Positions 24,487 to 35,111 of a stretch of 64,000 bases of DNA are shown here, piece after piece. Origin of the DNA: Seison nebaliae (taxonomy: Eukaryota; Rotifera; Pararotatoria; Seisonacea; Seisonidae); the NCBI GenBank assembly GCA_023231475.1, contig JALJEE010002534.1, positions 1 through 64,000 of the forward strand, in the 5' to 3' direction. A program made the translations under genes and the position numbers. Under the pieces are notes generated by a model. That model did not search any database and was not told the origin of the DNA. It was given only the letters and a program-made list of their open reading frames with translations. Position 1 is the stretch's first letter, and each line of letters starts with the position of its first letter.

Positions 24487-25518
24487 ATGGAAGAATCGAA
24501 TGGGAAGAAAAGACGATTAGACAATGAACCTGAAGTTAGTGACGACAATACTGATAAATTAGAAAATGTAAATGAATCAGAAAGATTGGAAAGTTTAGAG
24601 AAAGAAAAGAATGAAAATGAAGAAAAGGATTTAGTAGATAAAGAAACGGTTTCAAGAGAAAAAGTGAAAGAAGAGAAAGTGGAAATTGACTGTGGTGAAA
24701 AGGAGGAGAAAGCGGAAGAATGTTTATCGTCGTTTTATAAAGAGGTGCGAAAGGAGCAACAGAAGAAAGTCGAATTGAAAACGTCTCAATCGATTTATTC
24801 GGATGAGAATGAGAAGAAAATGACAGGAATTGAACACATCGAACGTCTCTTACGTCCTGGTTCATCTTACTTCAATTTGAATCCGTACAATGTGTTGCGC
24901 TTAGCGACGAATGCTAGTCTCGAACAGATCTCGAAGAAATATCGTCGATTGGCAGCACTTATTCATCCCGATAAAAACCCGGACGATGTCGATCGAGCTC
25001 AATTGGCATTTGAAGCGATAAATAATGCGCACAAAAAATTGTTGGATACGGAGCAGAGGAAAGTGTGTCTAGATATAATAGCGGAAGCGGAAGATAAATT
25101 GAAACGTCAATTGGAAGAGAAACGGGAACATCATTTCAATGCGAAAATTAAAATGATGAGAGAAGATGACGCGGCGAAATTAAATTTGAAATCGATCGTG
25201 TTAGAAGAAGATGATCCCGAAGTTTTTTCCAAATTACTCTATCGGGAGACGTGTAAATTATTCGCGAAATTGGAACGATTGAGAGTGGCAGAAGAAGCGA
25301 AAAGAGCGAATGAACGAAAACGGAAATTTGAAGAGGAGGAATACAAGAAAATGGTGGAAGAGGAGAAGAAGTTGAATCAAAAACGAATGGAAGAAACGAG
25401 AAATGATCGTCGAACGGAATGGACTCGATTCACCAGACAACAAATGAACAAAAAGAAGAAAAACGGGAATGTGGTAGGCATATTCCGACCACCCACCTTC
25501 CGCGCACAGAGGAAGTGA
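24487..25518 (+). CDS. DNAJC8: DnaJ homolog subfamily C member 8 (SPF31)
   Basis: Single exon, 343 residues from ATG 24487. The first 110 residues are Glu/Lys-rich and probably disordered. The J domain lies at about 125-190 with YNVLRLATNASLEQISKKYR and the catalytic HPDKNP that stimulates HSP70. A long charged helix follows, and the C-terminus is basic (NKKKKNGNVVGIFRPP). The arrangement, including FNLNPYNVL before the J domain, fits DNAJC8, a spliceosome-associated J protein. It is about 90 residues longer than human DNAJC8 because of the N-terminus. Confidence 0.9.
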   Translation: MEESNGKKRRLDNEPEVSDDNTDKLENVNESERLESLEKEKNENEEKDLVDKETVSREKVKEEKVEIDCGEKEEKAEECLSSFYKEVRKEQQKKVELKTSQSIYSDENEKKMTGIEHIERLLRPGSSYFNLNPYNVLRLATNASLEQISKKYRRLAALIHPDKNPDDVDRAQLAFEAINNAHKKLLDTEQRKVCLDIIAEAEDKLKRQLEEKREHHFNAKIKMMREDDAAKLNLKSIVLEEDDPEVFSKLLYRETCKLFAKLERLRVAEEAKRANERKRKFEEEEYKKMVEEEKKLNQKRMEETRNDRRTEWTRFTRQQMNKKKKNGNVVGIFRPPTFRAQRK

Positions 25519-26728
25519 CGATGAATAATTCAGTTGCAAAATGAAATATCCGCCTCATATTTTCAAATTTCCGTTAAACGGAAACGTCTCAAACAACATT
25601 TTTCGAGAGGCAGTATATTTATTGTGCAATTGAATCGTTCAAATTTTTGTTAGGGAGGTGAAAGAAATTGAGAAAGAAATAAATGAATTGTGAGAATCAG
25701 TTCACTCGATTTCAGATGGAGTGAAGTGAATTTTATAAATAAATTTTCCTTATCTTGTTGCCATGCCAACGATGAATGTTTTTCTGATGCTACATTTTAA
25801 CCGAAGTGAATCCAATCATATCGAATAGATAACAATCAATTGACTCATAGGTCTATTTCGAAAATAGTTTTCTATTATAATTTTCCCAATTTGCCATGCT
25901 TCTATATCCTCACTGACAGTTGATGCCTCAATGAGAAATAATGACAAATTCCAACTCATGCTTGTTAGGGAAGAGAAGAAAGGAGAATTCAACTCCTTAA
26001 CGGATGAATGAGTGGGGAGAGTAGTCGGAGAGGAGAATGATAAGATAATCTGAATTTGAAGGAAGAAATGAATTGATATCATTCTCCACTTCTCTCCCTC
26101 TTTTTATACAAGTGTGATAGGGAGAAGAACAAGAGAATAGGAAATTTTTATTTGTAAAATGGAATTCGAAGGAAATTCTATTTCGAAAGAGAAAGAACAG
26201 CTGTCTATTACATATGCCGACACATGGACCTATCACAACGTGTACATACACAATTCACAATTCACAGCCATTTCACATAAGAGAGTGTCGATCTGTGTCT
26301 TTTCAAAAGACATATAGCCACCGGTCTTCATCCCTATAAAAACAGCTAGTCATTTACTAAAAAACTTTCAACTCAACAATATTTCAATGAACCAAATTAA
26401 GAGATGTAATGAATATCATTTGCATATCATATTCTTTCCTTTCTTTTTTCTTCCCTTCTCTCAACCGTTTACATAATATGTCTTTCGTTAGATCATTATC
26501 ATTCTCAACGCTCAATCATCCGTTGCACTTGACAATTGATCATTCTTTTCATAGTCTCATAAATAAATAATTCATAATTATTATTAATATTTCTCAATTT
26601 TTTACACTTTTCGATACTTCGAATTCACTTTTCAAAAATGAATGTAAGACATGAAGAAAGAATAAATAATTTATTTTTTTTTGCCCAAACAAGAAATCTT
26701 TTCAAAATGCTCTTTGAAATAAAAATCT
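25519..26728. other. Spacer with a TATA-like element, no supported gene
   Basis: Several short ORFs on the minus strand look like noise. A good TATA box (TATAAAAA, 26335-26342) is followed 40-50 bp later by an ATG that opens only 29 codons, so a very small spliced gene starting near 26386 is possible but not shown. Confidence 0.35.
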
Positions 26729-27016
26729 TTAGAAAGACAAATTCACTTGATATTTTATAGAGTGCTTCGCCGCCGTTACCGTTGTAGTATCATTTTCTGA
26801 TAATAATTTTCCCATTCTGTCGTATCGAAACACAAAATTTTCATAATTATCAATTAATTCTCTAACTTTATCCATATTTAATCTGAAATCGAGAAAAACG
26901 TTTTGACATCGTTTGATGAAGCTGAAAATGAAAATGAATTTCTTCTCACACAAATCCTCCACTAACATATGATGTGAAATGATGTGATAATGAATTTTGA
27001 AAAAAACGATAGACAT
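26729..27016 (-). CDS. Hypothetical 95-aa protein with N-terminal hydrophobic segment
   Basis: An open frame from ATG 27016 encodes 95 residues. The frame stays open upstream to about 27060 and would add a stronger hydrophobic stretch. The C-terminal half is helical and charged (MDKVRELIDNYENFVFRYDR). No family is recognised. It lies 86 bp after the stop of the 72-aa gene on the same strand. It could be an exon of a larger gene or noise. Confidence 0.3.
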   Translation of the reverse strand: MSIVFFKIHYHIISHHMLVEDLCEKKFIFIFSFIKRCQNVFLDFRLNMDKVRELIDNYENFVFRYDRMGKLLSENDTTTVTAAKHSIKYQVNLSF

Positions 27017-27101
27017 TATCAGCGTAACGGAAACGATAATAAAGATTGGATCATCTTTAATCTGGCAATCGACTATGTTTTATTGATTTTTCGCAAAATT
27101 T

Positions 27102-27410
27102 TCAAACTTTTCTTTCTCTCGATGTTAACTGACCGAAAAGACGATAAATGAACACCAGGAATATAGTCAATAAGAAAACTAGAGAATTCAATTGAACGAG
27201 TTGAAATGAAGGAAAAATTTAACTTAAACATTTCGTCGAATGTCGACGAGAATTGTCCAATATTTCCGTTAACCGACGTTGAAATAAACGTAAATCTGAG
27301 AATGGCAAGAATATAATGGAAATTGATGGAGGAAACGAACCGGTAGCTATATGGTTGCCACAATCAGAGATTCGGTGATTTCCTCCATTCACCGACGACG
27401 TAGTTGTCAT
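27102..27410 (-). CDS. 72-aa single-pass membrane protein, unknown family
   Basis: Three mini-exons (27410-27341, 27295-27224, 27178-27102) join through two 45-bp GTT..AG introns into 72 residues in one frame. The N-terminal 23 residues are polar. A helix DLRLFQRRLTEILDN follows, then one transmembrane segment IFLLTIFLVFIYRLFG and a basic tail ending RERKV. The layout is that of small tail-anchored or SMIM-type proteins. The 360 bp to the Ku70 start would be a divergent promoter. Only the perfect phase agreement of three exons plus the membrane segment supports it. Confidence 0.6.
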
Positions 27411-27770
27411 ACTATGGAGCTAGAAAATGAAGATGAAATATTATTTCATTTTCCAACAGTTGGAAAAAGATGGAAGGGAGAAAGCTAAAAATTTTCATTT
27501 ATTTCTTTCACCAGCATGGAAATTTTCACAAATTTTCTTCCTCCATTACTGATTATGTAACATATCGAGGAAAGAGAACGAAGAAGAATAAATAAGTTTC
27601 GTTACGACATAATTTAATTATCTTTTCATAACTTCATTGGTCCGTCCGTTGAATCTCATTAAATTTAAATAACTTAAATCGACTTCTATTCAATTTTTTC
27701 TAATAAAAAAATTCAAATTTTCTAATACCTAATACCTAAAACGGAATAATTTAAATTTAAATTACGATTA

Positions 27771-29423
27771 ATGGATAAGTTGTGGAATATAGCGGACGAT
27801 AACGACGAAGTAGTTGAGGGAGGTGATTGGCGGAAATTGGTGACACGTCGAACAGGCAAAATCTTCCTGGTCGATGTTCGTTATGATATGAAAGAAGAAT
27901 TTTCGTTAAATGACGGTGGAAAAAGTTGTGGGGTAAAATTGGCGTTCGATTCGATGGAGAAGGAGTATAAGGACACGGTCTTTATGAATGATAAAGATTG
28001 TTTGTCCACCATCGTCTTTGGCGACGAGAGTTTCAACGAGGAAATTTTCCCACACTTGAAAATCTTGACACCGATGGATGAGATGAGAATTGAGTCGGTG
28101 ATGAAAATAAAGAAGTTTGATTGGAAATCGTTGTCGAAGGATTGTAAAGAAATGAAATTCTCCGATTTGTTGTGGACGGCAATGCAAATATTTCAAAGGA
28201 GCAAAAAACAATTCTCCATGAAAGAAATTATTTTGTGGACAGCGGCCGACATACCATCGAATGATACGGTTGAAATGAAATTGTTGAAGAAGCGATTGAG
28301 TGATTTGAAGGAGGAGAATATCGACGTGAAATTATTTGGTTGTAATAAAAACTTTCGGTTCGATCATGAACTGTTCTGGAAGGATGCTTTGGAATGGACG
28401 AATGATGATTTGATGAAGAATAAATTGAAATTATCAAGTTTGTCCAATATTCAAATTCGATTGAGAAATAAAACTTATCAACAACGAGTATATTCGAATT
28501 TGAAACTAAAATTATGTTCGGGAACTGAGTTGTCAGTGGCTATATATAATGTTTGTCGTAAATGTGCTAAGCCTAAACGTATAAAGTTGGATAAGAAGAA
28601 GAATGTTGATACGAAAACCGTTACAAGTAAGATGGATGTGAGTACGGGATCGTTGTTAATGCCGAATGAAATCTCTACGAAATACACCATCAATTCCCAA
28701 GAAGCTATCTTTACAAGTGAGGAGTTGAAAATACTCAAATATTTTGGTGGTTCAAATTTGAAATTGATCGGATTTAAGCCACTCTCATTTTTACAGCCCT
28801 ATCATTATCTCAAGACATCGCATGTCCTTTATCCGACGGGTAGGGAGAATAATCAGGGAAATATTCGATGTTTCACTACTCTCTTGTCATGTTGTTTGAA
28901 GAGGAAACTGTTCGTTTTATGTGAGATGGTTTTGAGAAAGAACTCCCCACCATATCTCGTCGCTTTGATCCCTCAAAAGCCAAAGATCGATCTTAAAGCC
29001 AATGAAATTGTTGATGGTTCCCATTCATTCAATGTCATCTATCTTCCTCATATGACGGATATTCGAGAGATCAATCGTGTAAATGATGTGGGCACAGAAT
29101 CGATGAATCCCGAAAAGATGGAGGAGAAAGTGGAAGTTTCGAAGGAGATCATCAAGAAATTATCAAACAAAAAATTCGCGTGTGATCTACTACCAAATCC
29201 AGCTCTACAAGTCATGTGGAGGAATATCGAGGCGATTGCGTTGGACGAAAAAGATTTACCAGAAGTCAAAGATTACACGATGCCATCGACGGAAATGATG
29301 AACAAGAAATGTGGGGAATTGTTCGAAAAATTTAATTCGATTAATTTGACTGTGGAAAAGACGAAAGTTTCAAGAAAACGAACAGCTGCCACAACATCGA
29401 GTCGTGCTAAGAAAACAAAATGA
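27771..29423 (+). CDS. XRCC6: Ku70, DNA end-binding subunit of the NHEJ Ku heterodimer
   Basis: Single exon, 550 residues. The N-terminal alpha/beta domain (about 1-215) contains FSDLLWTAMQIFQRSKKQFS, parallel to the human FSLSEVLWVCANLFSDVQ. The Ku core follows with YSNLKLKLCSGTELSVAIYN, GFKPLSFLQPYHYLK (human GFKPLVLLKKHHYLR) and PPYLVALIPQ (human PPYFVALVPQ). Ku70 binds broken DNA ends with Ku80 and recruits DNA ligase IV. The C-terminus ends in a Lys/Arg/Ser tail (SRKRTAATTSSRAKKTK) and lacks a recognisable SAP domain. This makes it about 60 residues shorter than the human protein; the basic tail could act as a nuclear signal or DNA contact. Confidence 0.93.
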   Translation: MDKLWNIADDNDEVVEGGDWRKLVTRRTGKIFLVDVRYDMKEEFSLNDGGKSCGVKLAFDSMEKEYKDTVFMNDKDCLSTIVFGDESFNEEIFPHLKILTPMDEMRIESVMKIKKFDWKSLSKDCKEMKFSDLLWTAMQIFQRSKKQFSMKEIILWTAADIPSNDTVEMKLLKKRLSDLKEENIDVKLFGCNKNFRFDHELFWKDALEWTNDDLMKNKLKLSSLSNIQIRLRNKTYQQRVYSNLKLKLCSGTELSVAIYNVCRKCAKPKRIKLDKKKNVDTKTVTSKMDVSTGSLLMPNEISTKYTINSQEAIFTSEELKILKYFGGSNLKLIGFKPLSFLQPYHYLKTSHVLYPTGRENNQGNIRCFTTLLSCCLKRKLFVLCEMVLRKNSPPYLVALIPQKPKIDLKANEIVDGSHSFNVIYLPHMTDIREINRVNDVGTESMNPEKMEEKVEVSKEIIKKLSNKKFACDLLPNPALQVMWRNIEAIALDEKDLPEVKDYTMPSTEMMNKKCGELFEKFNSINLTVEKTKVSRKRTAATTSSRAKKTK

Positions 29424-30002
29424 CAATTTTACAAATAATTTTCCTCTCGTTTCAAATTGTGTAATAGTAACTTTCGTAAATGTCATTTCTATCGAACTTC
29501 TATTGTTGTGTGTAGTAAATGTGTTTTTTTTATTAATTTATGATAATTCTCCTCATATTGATACATGAGTCATAACCTGTAGAGTTTTATTTATTTTTCA
29601 TCAATGACTCATTCGTGTACGAGGAATGATTGAACACGTGAAAATTTCCAACAAATTCATTCGACGTCGAAGGCAATTTTATTAATTTTCATTTGATTAA
29701 AACGAAAAAAAAAGAATTTTCTGGAAATATTTTAAAATGGATTATTAAATTTAACGAATTCGTTTTTTCGTACGAAAACGATATTATCGAGCCCACAACA
29801 AATCGTCATTATTTGATAAACGTTAAGTGTTTAGACGAGTGTCGTAAAGGCGATAGAGTGTGGGAGGAGGGAGGAAGTGAAAAGTGAATGAATTTCAAAA
29901 TAAAAATCTTCTAAATTTCCAGCCTCATTTTCTATTCAGAAAGAAGAAAGAATCATTTCATTCACAATCATTTCTTCTAAACAGAAACGAATAAATAAAG
30001 AG
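29424..30002. other. Gene-free spacer
   Basis: Ku70 3' flank and MAP2K upstream region. A 64-codon ORF at 29693-29887 has no coding features. Confidence 0.5.
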
Positions 30003-31869
30003 ATGAGTAATGACGCCTTCCTAGATGATATCACTCATAGAACAACAATTAAAATAGACAATGAAGAGATCGAAGTATCTCCCGAAAACTTAGAGAGAGT
30101 TCGCATTCTAGGAAATGGACAGAATGGAGCTGTTTGTACATTTTTCACAATCCGACCATTTATGACCTCCTTTAGGTTTTACTCATGAGACACACACCTA
30201 GTAATAAATTGATGGCTGTCAAACGTATCACATTCAACAATGACAACACTGAACAACATGGAAGAGAATTGAAAGTTTTCCTCTTTTGATTGATAATTGA
30301 AACTACATCTCTCCATTCCCTTCTCTTATTGTGTAATAGTTGAGTTTAAATACACAGAACTGCTTTTATCTTATACGTTCATACGGCGCCCTCTATCATG
30401 AATTTGTTGCTTGGATTCTCATGGAAGTTATGCAAGCAGATCTCCAAGTGATATATGAAAAAGCAAAAAAAATGAATATTCGTTTGTCCGAGTCATTCCT
30501 TCGACGAATTGCATTTATTGTTAGTATAAATTCATCTCCTTCTCTTCTCTTCTCCCCATTTCGTACTACCATTTCATTTCGAAACAATCTTTTTTTAAAC
30601 CATTTTTTCCCACAATATTTAAACAAAGTCACTTCGTTTTTCTTTCTATGAATGAAATTTAATTATCCACATTATGAATTTAAAGTATTTCTTTTTCTTC
30701 GTATTAACATGGAAATCGGTATAGAATATGTAAATACTAATACTCATTTTCTCGTCGTAGTAAAAGAAAAAAGTAATTTCCGTCCAGTTTTCCATGATTT
30801 ATGAAATAATTTTTAAAAAAATTTTAAAAAATTTCTTCACAATAATTTTCGATGATTAACATTCATAAAATGGATTGAAAGATACCACAACAATGAAATT
30901 ATTTTCAAAGAAAATTTTCGTCTAGTTTTTGATGATTATGAAATAATTTTCCAAAAAAATTTCGGAATAATTTTCAGTGATCATGAAATATATTTGTGAA
31001 ATGATTTTGTGAAATAATTTTTGATAATTAAATTTTTGTTAAAACGAAATCTACTTTAATGAAATTCAATTTCTCTCTCAATTCAAATTTAATTTTAATG
31101 GAATTGATTAAAAGATTTTTTTAATGAAAATTTAATTGTCAAAAATTATTTTGGAAAAGATTTCACGTCAATAAATTGTCGTGTCTTTATCATTCTTGGT
31201 TTGAAGGTGTTGAAAACACTAAATTATTTGGACCAAGTCTGGGGCACCCTTCACCGCGATATCAAACCGTCCAACATCCTAGTTAATCAAGATGGCACTG
31301 TCAAATTGTGTGACTTCGGCATTTGTGGTCGGTTGGGACAGAGATCGAATGCTCACACCTTTATCGGTCACAGTCGGTATATGGCTCCTGAACGAATTAT
31401 AATGAAAGAGAAACAACATTCTTATAATATCCGAAGTGAAGTGTGGTCATTAGGTTTTTTTTTGAAATTTTCCTTCTTTTCCCCACTCTCCCACATTTTT
31501 TCAGGGTTGACTTTATATGAGTTGGCTACACGTCAATTGCCGTATTGCAAAGCGAGAGGTGATTTTGGATTAGCGACAGCGATCGTAGATGGACCGCCAC
31601 CCAGTCTGGAAGAAGATGAAGAGACACTCAATTATTATTCAGACGATTTCAATAAATTCATTAAGAAATGTCTGGTGAAGGACGAAGAGGATCGAGATAA
31701 ACCAGAAACACTTCTATTAAAAGACGAATGGATCAAAGGCGAATATGAAATATATTTAAAATCGGTCAATTTAACCGTCGAGACGGAGAATCCGTTGGAT
31801 TGTCATCCATATGAATGTTCTGTTCAATCTGATCGCGACATGTTAAAAAGGATAATCGATAGCACATGA
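30003..31869 (+). CDS. Dual-specificity MAP kinase kinase (MKK4/MKK7-like)
   Basis: Five exons (30003-30131, 30176-30274, 30340-30519, 31207-31453, 31505-31869) give 339 residues. Kinase motifs in order: Gly loop LGNGQNGAV, Lys in MAVKRI, catalytic LHRDIKPSNILVN, metal-binding CDFGICG, activation loop with SNAHT before YMAPERI, and SEVWSLGLTLYELATRQLPY. The activation segment keeps the S-x-A-x-T spacing of MKK3/4/6/7. The VWSLG...LYELAT block is closest to MKK4 (JNK and p38 activator). Unlike MKK4, which has AGCRPYMAPE, it reads IGHSRYMAPE. There is no long N-terminal docking extension. Introns are 44, 65, 687 and 51 bp, all with GTT donors. Confidence 0.88.
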
Positions 31870-31993
31870 GACACAAAACATTCTTTTTTATTTCCTGTTT
31901 TTTTTTTTAAATAATTTTCGTTAATTTTTCTTTCGATAGTTGATGAAATTTCATTCCATCACATTTTGCCACACCATTCCAATTCTTATAGTT

Positions 31994-32591
31994 TTAGTAT
32001 TCGTAAAGAATATCTCGTCTCTCTGAGATGTCATGATCGAGAGCTGAGGCAACTGACGTCATAATTTGTGACCATTTCCATGCATCATCGACTTCCGCAA
32101 ATAAATCCATTTCACTTGTTAATTCCTGAGTGAGAGGACTCAAATTGACGTTCGTCTAAAAATAGATCATTAGAAATTTTTCGAATTTCTCTAACTATAT
32201 AATTGAATTGTTGCATCGATGGTGAATCCTTCAAATCATTCGTCGTCACTTTCATTCCCATACTGTAAAAAAAAATTTTATAAATTCAAACAAATTATTA
32301 TTATTATTAATAATAATTGAATTAATTATAATATTTATTATTATTAATATGATTATTATTATGAACTTGGTTTGTGAAGTGTTGATGATTCTCGATCTCT
32401 TCTCCGTTAATTCCGGTATATTTTGAAACGACGCTTGTTTCACCATCTTCCTAAACTAAATTAATTTCAAATGTAATTTCCATATTGAACTTTGTATCAC
32501 GATTGTTCGTCTCGTCGCTGGGGCGAGCTTCGAAGACCTTTTCTGAAGGAATTTTATTTGTCGATTTTTTCTTCTTTTTCGAATCGCCCAT
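31994..32591 (-). CDS. 137-aa protein of unknown family
   Basis: Four exons (32591-32491, 32450-32367, 32262-32196, 32155-31994) join in frame through introns of 40, 104 and 40 bp, among the shortest in the window. The protein starts MGDSKKKKKST, has a polar middle (VKQASFQNIPELTEKRS), and ends with a helical LFAEVDDAWKWSQIMTSVAS and SERRDILYEY. No signal peptide or membrane segment. I do not recognise it. Three consecutive splice phases agree and coding density is continuous, which supports a real gene. Confidence 0.6.
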
Positions 32592-32730
32592 AACTTGACG
32601 TTTGGAAGAACTTGATTAATTTGAACTTATTAGAAAAAATTTCCTTTTTTTGCGCACAATAAAAGCCGTTTCTAAAATTTATTCATTTTATAATAAAAAT
32701 TGTTTATTTTTTCGAAAAAGAAGGAAATTT

Positions 32731-33458
32731 CTATTGTTTGGAAAGGACGGACGTGAGTGCCTTTGTATCGTTATCGGCTATTTGATCGGCGATCGTTAAA
32801 GTACCAGCATAGCTAATCAAAGCTCCCTGATGGTTATCTAGTGTAGGCGATTATTAAAAATATATTAAAATTTAAATATTCACAAAAATGATTCCTAACG
32901 ATATTTTCGATGCCAGATAAAAATGGGCGGAATGATAATTAAACAAATTAAGAGAACTATTATGAAGAGTAGGAGCCATTTTTTAGTTCCGAAAAATACA
33001 TCTCGATCATAAAATCGAAAAGATCGTTTCGTTATAACTAATATGGAGAGATGAATGACGTGACATTGACAGGACAACTAAACTGTGATTCACCACATCG
33101 ACTTCTTTTCCCAGATTAAAATTTAATTGTTCCTCGAAATTATGTGAAGGGAATGTCGTCGGTCCGATCATTTGTCCTTGTTTCTCCGCAAACCTTCTCA
33201 AATTTTCCGCGTCCGTTTCGAATAGATAATCGTACGATACTCGTTTGGCGTCATCGCCCACCATTCGTTCATCGATGATATGCAAGTCGAGATGACTCTG
33301 GCTCGTTTTCAGGAGTTTCCTATAAGTCGCTAAAATCGCTTTCTGTAACTTCGGAGAATGTGAATGAATTATTCAATGACAATTCAAACTATTTCTTTCG
33401 GATTCGACTTTTTCACCTTCCTGTAATGCAGTTGGCCTTCTTGTGTCATCTCGAACAT
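32731..33458 (-). CDS. 181-aa single-pass membrane protein of unknown family
   Basis: Exons 33458-33417, 33342-33084, 33037-32900 and 32837-32731 join in frame. The first 110 residues are helical and charged (AILATYRKLLKTSQSHLD, YLFETDAENLRRFAEKQGQM). A strong membrane segment follows (WLLLFIIVLLICLIIIPPIF), then about 40 residues with ALISYAGTLTIADQIAD. The exon containing ATG 33458 is preceded by a good acceptor (TTTGTTTAG), so a further 5' exon or a spliced leader is possible. The first intron has a GTGAAA donor, unusual here, and its acceptor could lie 6 bp earlier. No family was recognised. Confidence 0.5.
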
Positions 33459-33602
33459 CTTTTTCTTCTGTGAAATCTTCTCCTAAACAAACGGAAAATC
33501 GTCATTGAAAAACCGTTAAAAAATTGCATAAAAAATCTCTTTTAAAATTAAAACAACTTATTTGTCTGTTTTAGGACTGAAACGAAGAACACTATTAACA
33601 AA

Positions 33603-34515
33603 CTAAAGGACACTGGAAATAAATGGGAGATAGTTAACAGGTTTTTTCTCTTCTCGTTTCGTCGTGGTATTAAAGATGATGGTTTCAGTAGTCGAGTGAT
33701 TTGCAGCGAGCGAAGTCAACTAAAACGAAAAATTTACAAACAAACAGAGACAATAGAAGAAAACGTCAGGTCTTGTCTTGTACCAGTTTGAGTCTAAAAT
33801 TATCTTCTCTTCATCGATCGTGTCATTTGACATCTGGATAGTTGAACTTGGACGAAATGGTCTTCTGTCCTTAAAGATGATGATGAAATACGAGAAAATC
33901 AGGAAAAAAATGAACTTCCGGTGCAATCTTTTGTGTAAATTTATCAAATTTTTTCAAGTCCAATTTCTGAAAATCTTCGTTGATTATTGCGATAGGACAA
34001 ATGAATCCTCTATATCGTTTCTCTATATCTTTCTCGACCATTAACGGTACTAATCTCGCAAAATATAATTCTAATTCATTAACAATTTGTTTTTGAATGA
34101 GAGACGAGAGAAAAAAACGTGGCAAGTCGATTGGTGTTGTCGTATTCAGTGGATCTATTTGAGCATCGTATCGATAAGTGTGTTTCATAGTTTGCAAAAT
34201 GGTTCGCTATATATTCGAAATGATTCGAAATGTAGAAGAAGAAGGGAGAAGGACCTGAAAGATATCATATTGAATATGCATCGTCGATTTTCCGCTGATT
34301 GATGTGTCGATGTTGAACATTAATCTAAATTGAAGAACAATTCATTTAGTCTCTCATTGGACAAATTCAAACATTTTCTTACAGTCCAAATAAAATAATT
34401 TTTTTATTTTCTCCGTAGCATTATTCGGTACGGTGAACATTTTCAACGAAGCAGTATTGGGAGGTCGCGCCCCATTCACCAACAAGGGCAAGAAGACCAG
34501 TAAGGAGAAGAACAT
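33603..34515 (-). CDS. Secreted or ER-luminal 241-aa protein, unknown family
   Basis: Five exons (34515-34373, 34324-34255, 34206-33916, 33869-33765, 33719-33603) join in frame with introns of 45-48 bp. The N-terminus MFFSLLVFLPLLVNGARPPN is a clear signal peptide with cleavage expected after about residue 16. No other membrane segment is evident. The body has SLIQKQIVNELELYFARLVP and KRYRGFICPIAIINEDFQ, and several N-glycosylation sequons near the C-terminus (NDT, NHS, NTT). The second intron begins GTCCTT. The family is not recognised. The gene is divergent from the two-pore channel. Confidence 0.6.
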
Positions 34516-35111
34516 TTTGAGTGGGAAACAAATTGAAAAGGAAGGTGAATTGTGCTTGATCAAAAATTCAAAAAAATTTGAAACCAAATTAAAAAATAAC
34601 GATTTTCTAATTAAGACATAAGTAATCCGTTTTCTTTTAAGTATAACCCAAATTGGGGAAATACGTAAATTTTTTCTTGACTGCTTCAAATTATTCATTT
34701 TTTAATGTTCCATTTTTCTATTTTTTTTCTTTTTCAATATTCCTCATGTACTTCATCGATCAATTCGTGTGGGATATGGAAATAAATTAATAAACGTTTA
34801 ATTAGACAATGACATGATAATCATATTAACGATAATTAGAAAAAAATCATTAACGATTAGACAAATCATGTCTGATAAATGAAAGTTTCATTCAGACGAT
34901 GGTTTTGAGATGGGAAAAAAAAATTTTTTTTTTTAAAAAAAATTCTTAAGTAAACGAAAGAAAAGACTTGAATTCGAAGCGGATGATAAATAAAATTGTT
35001 GGAGAAATGAAAATGTCAGATCAGGTGACAAATGTGTCGTATGTGGATAGTTGAGAGTTGATTAGTTTAATTAAATTTAACAATGATTATTCGAATGAAG
35101 TAAGAGAGAGA
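34516..35111. promoter_or_regulatory. Divergent spacer upstream of the secreted protein and TPC genes
   Basis: About 600 bp of AT-rich DNA without ORFs. It must carry promoters for both strands. No specific site recognised. Confidence 0.4.

Noticed and set aside
24536-25539. Leu/Phe/Ser/His-rich minus-strand ORFs opposite DNAJC8
   Set aside because: Shadows of the charged DNAJC8 coding strand.
25816-26251. Two overlapping minus-strand ORFs of 84-88 codons
   Set aside because: No family features, mutually overlapping in different frames, composition like spacer DNA.
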